NCBI RefSeq assembly: GCF_037126465.1
Contig: NC_088204.1
Location: 70,059,807-70,123,806 of the forward strand
Reading direction: 5' to 3'
Length of the DNA: 64,000 bases
Source: Ornithodoros turicata
Taxonomy: Eukaryota; Arthropoda; Arachnida; Ixodida; Argasidae
Position 1 is the stretch's first letter. Each line of letters begins with the position of its first letter. Of this stretch, positions 57,878 to 64,000 are shown piece by piece. Below the pieces are notes generated by a model that made no database searches, was not told the origin of the DNA, and saw only the letters and a list, made by a program, of their open reading frames with translations. The position numbers and the translations under genes were made by a program.

Positions 57878-58450
57878 TCAAAAGAACTGGAATATGCCTC
57901 TGCAATCTGGAACCCATCCCAACATCTCTTAATCGACAAAGTAGAATTTGTACAGAACCGCACGGTTTGTTGCTCGTGATTATCATCCTTTTTCCAGCGT
58001 CTCAGCCATTAAAGCCAAACTCTTTCTTACTCCTTTGATTACCAGATGAAAGGTATCAGGCCTGGCATTCTTTCATAAGTTATATTACAGTCACACTCCT
58101 CCCCACCCCACTTACTGTCAATCCCCTCACAAGTTACTTCCAAGACTTGATGACTCGCACAAAGTACTTGCTCCACCTACACAAACAAAAAAATTCCTCT
58201 ACTCTCCGCACCAGCTGATGGTGTCAAACTGGAATGACGTTCCTGCCCACATAGCATCAGAACAAAATGTATCGTCATTTATTTCCAAGTGCTATGATCG
58301 TTTTCAGATCGAATGAATTTCTTTGTGGTGAGTGAACAAATTTTGTGTACATCATTTTGGTATTTGTCTTTTTTGGATAAAAAACCTCCCGCATTTATGT
58401 AAATCCCTTCACAAGGGTCATTAAGTAAACAAATGAAATGAAGAACTTCG
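57878..58450 (+). pseudogene. CR1-like LINE ORF2 C-terminus and 3' end (copy B)
   Basis: Same motif order as 12800-13370, same frameshift after FVQNRT, TGA at 58314-58316, and an aatgaaatgaag tail near 58440. The shared disabling frameshift shows it was already dead before the copies separated. Confidence 0.72.
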
Positions 58451-60379
58451 TGATACTTTCATAATTGGAGCATTTTTAATGTATATTTTAAAACAGTGGC
58501 TGCTAAAAATGTGTCAGACGCCGTTACAAAGGCTGCCGTCTGTATCAGGTGAGCCATGATTTTTCCCAGAAGCCCAATAATGTATAACGCTGCATCACAT
58601 ATGCTATGTTGGTGCAATCTCTGCAGACATATTATGAAGATATTATCTGAGTGCCACAATAAACTATATGAACCACATTTCATGTTACATCATCTTTGAC
58701 TAAAACATGCCTATTTGAGTATTCGAGCAGCCCAAGATACAAAGCTTGGTTCCTCAAGGTCTACATCCTACTCGAACTGGGTGTGCACTTTGCACACAAA
58801 AGGAAGATTGAGAATGAAAAAATGGCTAGGAAGCAAGCGAACTGGGGTTTTACATCATGCATTGAAGATTCAGGTTTTCGATAGTCAACTTGTGTAGTGA
58901 GCACTTCTGGAGGACTGAGAGCAGGAACTGAGGTCACACACAGGGTAACCTGCATAACAGTCTGATTTACTTCCACATAACGATCATTAAAATACTTGAG
59001 GTGCCTAAACAATACTATTTGGGTGCTATCAGACAGAAAGAGTTCGAACAACACTTACGACATTGACTGAATGGGTGGACAAAAGGATGCGTCAGAACAG
59101 GATTGGATTTGTGTCTGTGGTGGAATTGAGAGCCCAACGTAATTCTTACCAGGCGGAGCAGGCTGATGAGGTGGTGCTTTGTGTCAGGGGTCAGCACAGT
59201 GGTTTATCCAGAATCCCAAGCATGGAGGAGTGTTGAAAAAAGTTCGGGGGGAGTGGGGTCATTATTATAGTTGCATCATTAGTCTACAGCTGAAATTGCA
59301 AGGGCACCCCCTGTAGGTGGTACTTCCACCTAGTATCTTGGGTATTTAAAGCATGTAGTAGTTACTATGGGAAAGGCTTTGCGTATCCTGTTCACCGCGC
59401 AGACTGGTATAACGATTCTCTTGTTTTTTTCAAGAAGTTGCGGAAACCCGAACTTCCGGTGTGGACTTTCCACCAATAAATGTCGCGGGCGTTTGACGTC
59501 ATACACATGGGAAAACCACTGCATAATAGCTAGAGTTTTGCGCTGATCGCACGAGTTGAGGGCAGAAATCGAAACCGCTTTTCGGCTCCTTGTTTGGAAT
59601 AGTTGGCGGCTCCGCAGAGACGAAACGTTTCAGTTGTAACTTGGAGGCGCCATGTAGGTTCGTTATCCATACAAACAAAGACATTGACCAGGTTCTGGTC
59701 AGAGACCCTTTAAACGTACTGCCGCTGTACCTAGAAAGGTAGTAATGTAAAAAGGTAACCAGCTGTAAAAACAGCACAAGAGAAGTACCAACAGGCCCAA
59801 ACATTCACCCCAAAATTCAGGGAACCGTTAAGGAAATGTTAAGGGAACAACTCAGAACGAGAAGAACAACAGTCTCTGTTCGAACTATCTGCCGCTCTCG
59901 TCCCTGAGGCTCCTTCGCACGTATCTGTACCTGCCCTCTGAGTGGACTTCTAGATTATCTCAGTTTCTTCTTGAGGGGATATTTCTAGTTCATAGGTTTT
60001 GCTGGAATGTCTGTAGACGACTTCTAGCAACTGAAAGTAGAGTACTGCTGTACTGACATTGCAAACTGTGACTGCTTCAAGAATGCGAAATATGGGCCAC
60101 CAAGGAAGCAGCGCCAGGTGTTAACCCCTCATCACCCTGTGAGATGCGGTACCAGGAGCTCGGGTGCAGAACGGAGGCGAAGCCCTACGTTTCTTCCTGT
60201 AAGGATCCGACGGTACTTTTACATTAGGCTGTACCTTTCGGCCGCTCGTCTTCATTTAGTTCTAGCGCAGAATCTACCCTATTTGCTCCATGTCACAATA
60301 AACAATTTTGCCACGGAAAATCTTTTGTCTGCTATATAAGAATGCATACACGTGCCATTTGCATGAGGGTGACGGTGAC
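58451..60379. other. Copy-B equivalent of 13371-15299
   Basis: It includes the tctggtcagagaccctttaa segment (59694-59713) and the gtctctgttcgaactatctg repeat (59872-59891). No gene. The poly-G tract of copy A is shortened to ggggggagtgggg (59246-59258). Confidence 0.35.
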
Positions 60380-60900
60380 TGTGATGTGATAAAGAAAGGA
60401 ATGTGGATGTGAGTTTCGACCAAGTCGAACTGGCTACCCCAGTACGCTTACACGCAGAAAGTACAAACAGATGATGAGACGATGAGACAACAAAGAGATG
60501 ATGAACAGATGAACAGAGATGATGATCGACTTCAATATGTATGGCTCAAAAGTTGCGACCAAGTGAGTGTAAAATGTCCGAATCGCAGGAGGCACACACA
60601 GCACGCATTCAGCGAGTCATAGAATGTCTATAAGCCCGAAATCTCGAATCTCGAAAATCTTCAGGTGCCCTCAGTGCCTTGTCGGACGACGGAGGATCTA
60701 ACAATTTCGCGATGTCGAAGGCTCGGGAGTCCACACGAGGGAGGCTCTCATCTAATACCTCTTCAGCATCAACGTGTTTCCGACACCTGAGAAGGATATG
60801 TTCTACGTCCTCAACAACGCCACAGTAACTATACAATTAGGAAGGTCTCGATTTCCCAGTTTGAAGAGGAGACGTGCGCTGTACGGTACATTGAGCCGTA
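60380..60900 (-). pseudogene. Inverted LINE fragment (copy B), left part, interrupted by a transposon
   Basis: Counterpart of 15300-15820; the minus strand encodes DVEHILLRCRKHVDA and neighbouring RNase H-downstream residues. It is interrupted at 60900 by the 2312-bp element, and the remaining LINE part resumes at 63258. Confidence 0.78.
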
Positions 60901-63212
60901 CACTCTTAATTTTTTTACACCCTTTAGGGTGTAATAAGGGTGTAATCCCAAAGTGCGATAACTCACTCCCTTTAGGGTGTAATATAACACCCTTTTCAAC
61001 CGACTACAACCTCAAAAAAGGGTGTAATTTGATACTTCGAAAACACCCTTTAGGGTGTAATCCAAAAGTGCTGTAACGCACTCCCTTTAGGGTGTAATTT
61101 AACACCCCTGGTAATATTACACCCTTCAAAAAGGTGTTGTCAAGTAATACATGTGCTACTTGAGAGATAGATGCTATAGTTCTCACAAATGCCAGCAGCC
61201 AGAAACTGTGAATCTACGCAGTCCAATAAATGAGGAGTTGAATTACTCATACATAATTCAGTATATCAAAGTGTGCCAAAGCTTAATGTGCCCTCAAGGA
61301 GCAGCGAAAGAGCGAGCAAGGAGCAGCGGCTTTTTCGCTTCACAGGTTTTCTTGAATGCTCTGAAAAAAAAAAGTCATATTGAGCTGGACATGTACTGCT
61401 GGCGACATACTGTCTGTCATTTGGGTTTCATGGTTTCGCTGCTTGCTGCGGCATGCTGCAGGCAGTGAGTAATAAACTGGCACAGCAGATTTTTCCCGAC
61501 CTGCCTGCTGCTTACTACTTGCAACGACTCTTCACAGAAGCTGCAGAATGCCGTGAAAGCCCGAAACCCAAACTTCAGACAAGTACGTCTCAAATAGGTA
61601 CAATGTACATTCTAAACCCATTGACGGATAGGTGCCGCCTGATCAACTGGTACATTTCACAAAAAGTGCACCAGATGACTTCAAGAGGAAGCCTGCGAAA
61701 GCTGTAGGTGCCCTGTGCCCCCTGAGACAACTGGTACGACATCGCTGCTGACGTCGGGAGCCACAGTGTACCGGCCATAATAAAGGAATACTTGTACCAA
61801 CTAATACGCGAGACACATTATGCCTTTCAAGTTCTCTAACAGAAAATGACCTCCAGGCTTCGGGGAAAAAATAGGGGAAAAATTCACCAAGGACATTGAA
61901 CTTGAAACACCAAATTTTATTGGCGTGCACATACCTTTAAATTTCATCCAGTACATCATCGTTGGCTGAATGGAAAGCATACACGGTTCACTAATCCCAA
62001 CACACACATATGAAGCACACGTTGCATGGACACAACCCCTCCGATGTACCAGGCTGGCACTGCAAAGCTCAACCAAGGCCATCCTTAGTGACGAACACGA
62101 CAGTTCCCCAAACGAAATGGCCGACGAATAATTGTCCGAGCATGTGGCACCGACCCCTCTTCGATGTGAGAAGCAGTTACAGTTTTGCACGCATATGCGT
62201 GACCGTTGAACAGGACACTACCTGTAAAGAAACCGAAGTGAACATCACGCTGGTATTGTTCAAACGTTAATGCTCGAATATTACAGATTTTTGTAACTCA
62301 CGTCCTTGCAGTCGATACAGTCCCACGTTCACCTGTAACGAAAGAATACAACTAGCCTCTCTTGTAATACAAATTGTCGCTTCACCGATGTAGCCGATCC
62401 ACTCCTGCCGCCATTTGCAATGTGTCCATCGTCTGCAACAGAACGATTGTTAAACACAAGTAAAACGCAGGCGTCGTACGTTGCATCACAGCCAGGTTGA
62501 CTTACCTTAAGCAAACATTAAACTTGTAATTAGAAAGCAAGGTTGTCGTCCTTTCAAAGGCGAGGTTGCAGCGCACACAACAGGCACGAACGCAGCGACG
62601 AATGCACTGCGGTAGAATACGCGGTGCCACGTCACTCCTCACGGGCGGAGCGCGGAACAACGTAGTACGCTCCAGCGAAGGCACACATATTCAGCCGGCA
62701 CACGGATTATTCGACAAGCACACGAGTATACGGCTCAGGAGGCACACATATTATTCAGCGGGGCACACATATTTGTCGGTAGGGATCGTTGAGCTTGCTA
62801 TTTGATAGCTGCTACGGCTGCTTCCAGACAGTTACGGCTGTGTACCGGCTGTACTTTCTGAGGGAACTTTTTTAACCGGCACATGTTCGTCACAGGATTT
62901 AGAGTATAGACTCAACATTTCTGCCGAGGTGCCCTATTGTATGCATCTGTAGGTAACATGAAGCATATCATTGTGCTTTCAAAAGAAATACAGTTCATGT
63001 AAAAGCTCTATGCCCGGTACACCCATTTTACGCCTCTTTTACACCCGAGCTCAGTGGACGTTGTAAATAAGGTGTTACGTTATTACTACACCCATTTAAC
63101 ACCCCTCATCCCACCATGTTTCTTCGAGCTGGTGTAATTTGGGAGTAAAAATTAGTTTACACCCCAGTTACACCCGGATTACACCCTAAAGGGTGTTATA
63201 AATTTAAGAGTG
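60901..63212. mobile_element. Copy-B-specific non-autonomous DNA transposon, CACTCTTAA termini
   Basis: It starts cactcttaatttttttacac followed by cctttagggtgt, and the right end reverse-complemented reads cactcttaaatttataacac then cctttagggtgt. This is a TIR of about 40 bp with few mismatches. Five or more acaccctttagggtgt palindromic units sit near each end. TA (60899-60900) precedes it; the matching TA is at 63258-63259, displaced by a 45-bp inverted copy of the flank. Internal frames (61151-61468 and 61453-61707 plus; 61801-62190 minus) have no recognised domain. Same termini as 6583-8654 but different subterminal repeats. Confidence 0.83.
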
Positions 63213-63302
63213 CCACATTCCTTCACGCGACAAACGACGACTGGCCTACATAGGCTATAGCCTATGTAGGCCAGTCGTCGTTTGTCGCGTGAAGGAATGT
63301 GG
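63213..63302. repeat. Perfect 90-bp palindrome at the transposon target site
   Basis: 63213-63257 is the exact reverse complement of 63258-63302 (45-bp arms, centre ggcta|tagcc, no spacer). The right arm is the native LINE sequence starting at the target TA; the left arm is its inverted duplicate placed between the transposon end and the TA. Both arms carry the copy-B-specific base (tcgcgtgaagg; copy A has tcgcttgaagg), so the inversion was made from this copy. Confidence 0.95.
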
Positions 63303-64000
63303 TACTTGAAAGCGTAACTCTGGATCGACCTTGTACAGAAGCGAATCCCGAGAAGATCCTATTACCCAGGAGGTGCTGCACATTTGTTGCATGAACGTCT
63401 CTATTTAATTCATAATTGCTCTCATCATACAACAAATATTTGTGTTTTGAACAACCGTAATTTACCATATAGTTTTTCTCGATGTTTAATGTGTAGGCCT
63501 TACGAGAACCACATGGAAAAGATGTGTCCATTTCGGTCACCAGAGTAGCCGTTCCACCGTGGGAACGCAGGTGTTTGCAGGATTGTAAAAGAGCGGGAAA
63601 CTTTCCATTCCCCGAATGTGACGCAGGCAGCGACCTATTTGTGACTAGGGAAAGTGGACCACGTCTTGCCGGCATTCTAGAAAGCCCCGTGTTCCGAGAT
63701 GTCAAAACAAGGGAACGTAGGGAATAAAGTCACTAGTCTGGTGGTCAACGAAAGTGAAAGGTCTAGTGAAAGTGGTGGCGGCGGTTCTCCGCTGGGGAGA
63801 TTCCGAGGTGCGCAAGTCAGTACATTCAATGGGTGGACGGTATAGTGGAACGGAACTTTGTGGATCGACGAAGAAGGGCAAAGACTGTAGAGTCAAGTTA
63901 TGCAACCAAGTGTGTGAGAGTCTCTGTGTGATGAAAGTGAACGACGATTTTTTTGTGTACCCACGAAGGAATATAGGAAGAACCCCCACTGAAGAAGAAC
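63303..64000. other. End of inverted LINE and unidentified flank (copy B)
   Basis: 63258 to about 63400 finishes the inverted LINE fragment; the remainder matches 15961-16562, the unidentified, possibly LTR-derived, region. The window ends inside it. Confidence 0.4.

Larger units (their letters stand above)
47348..64000 (+). repeat. Segmental duplication, copy B
   Basis: Direct counterpart of 1-16562. The order of all sub-features is preserved. Copy B lacks the 6583-8654 element (empty TA at 53931-53932) and 186 bp corresponding to 11015-11200, and gains 60901-63212 plus a 45-bp inverted duplication. Homology to copy A ends only because of the window edges. Confidence 0.93.

Noticed and set aside
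1..64000. Bacterial, phage or viral gene clusters
   Set aside because: No operon-like coding density, ribosome-binding sites or viral gene order; all recognisable proteins are eukaryotic transposable-element or arthropod-like fragments.

Overview
The window is eukaryotic and arthropod-like, most probably from a tick. It is almost entirely repeat-derived. I see no complete, intact host gene. The tick reading rests on several independent kinds of debris: RNase-H-bearing non-LTR retrotransposons, CR1/L2-like LINE tails with tick-typical C-termini, P-element-type transposase relics, and three phase-matched exons that read like a tick M12B (reprolysin) metalloprotease. This is recognition from family knowledge, not a database search.

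The dominant architecture is a long direct duplication. Copy A (1 to about 16562) reappears as copy B (about 47348 to 64000), offset by about 47.35 kb. By-eye substitution divergence is about 1% in the stretches I compared. Both copies are cut by the window edges. Each copy runs: LINE reverse transcriptase/RNase H pseudogene; a short inverted LINE C-terminus; an uncharacterised 2.7-kb block with a YY1-like motif; a LINE 5' segment with a 2A-like motif and two repeated splice-acceptor modules; an internally deleted L2-like LINE; a tRNA-like SINE in a hairpin; a CR1-like LINE tail; assorted small repeats; and an oppositely oriented LINE fragment. The copies differ by two clean transposon insertions: 2072 bp only in A, and 2312 bp only in B. 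B also lacks 186 bp at a microhomology junction.

The intervening 30 kb (about 16.6-46.6 kb) is a graveyard of different elements: a minus-strand LINE RT fragment, two P-element-type transposase pseudogenes, a Tc1 fragment inside an inverted repeat, a LINE with an L1/Tx1-like tail, a PIF/Harbinger-like MITE with TTA target duplication, a hAT-like MITE with an 8-bp duplication, a larger GGCCGGAGTCACAC-ended element, and members of a TIR family starting CACTCTTAA with subterminal palindromic repeats. Possible host-gene remains are the metalloprotease exons (30403-30906, minus), a first-exon-like reading frame beside CG-rich DNA (34683-34970, plus), a cysteine-rich reading frame with an internal TGA (43294-43572, plus) and a possible terminal exon (44430-44508, minus).

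Nothing here forms an operon or pathway. What can be reconstructed is the order of genome events: LINE deposition, duplication (or two divergent haplotypes placed in series), then copy-specific DNA-transposon insertions. One of those insertions left an exact 90-bp palindrome at its target site.
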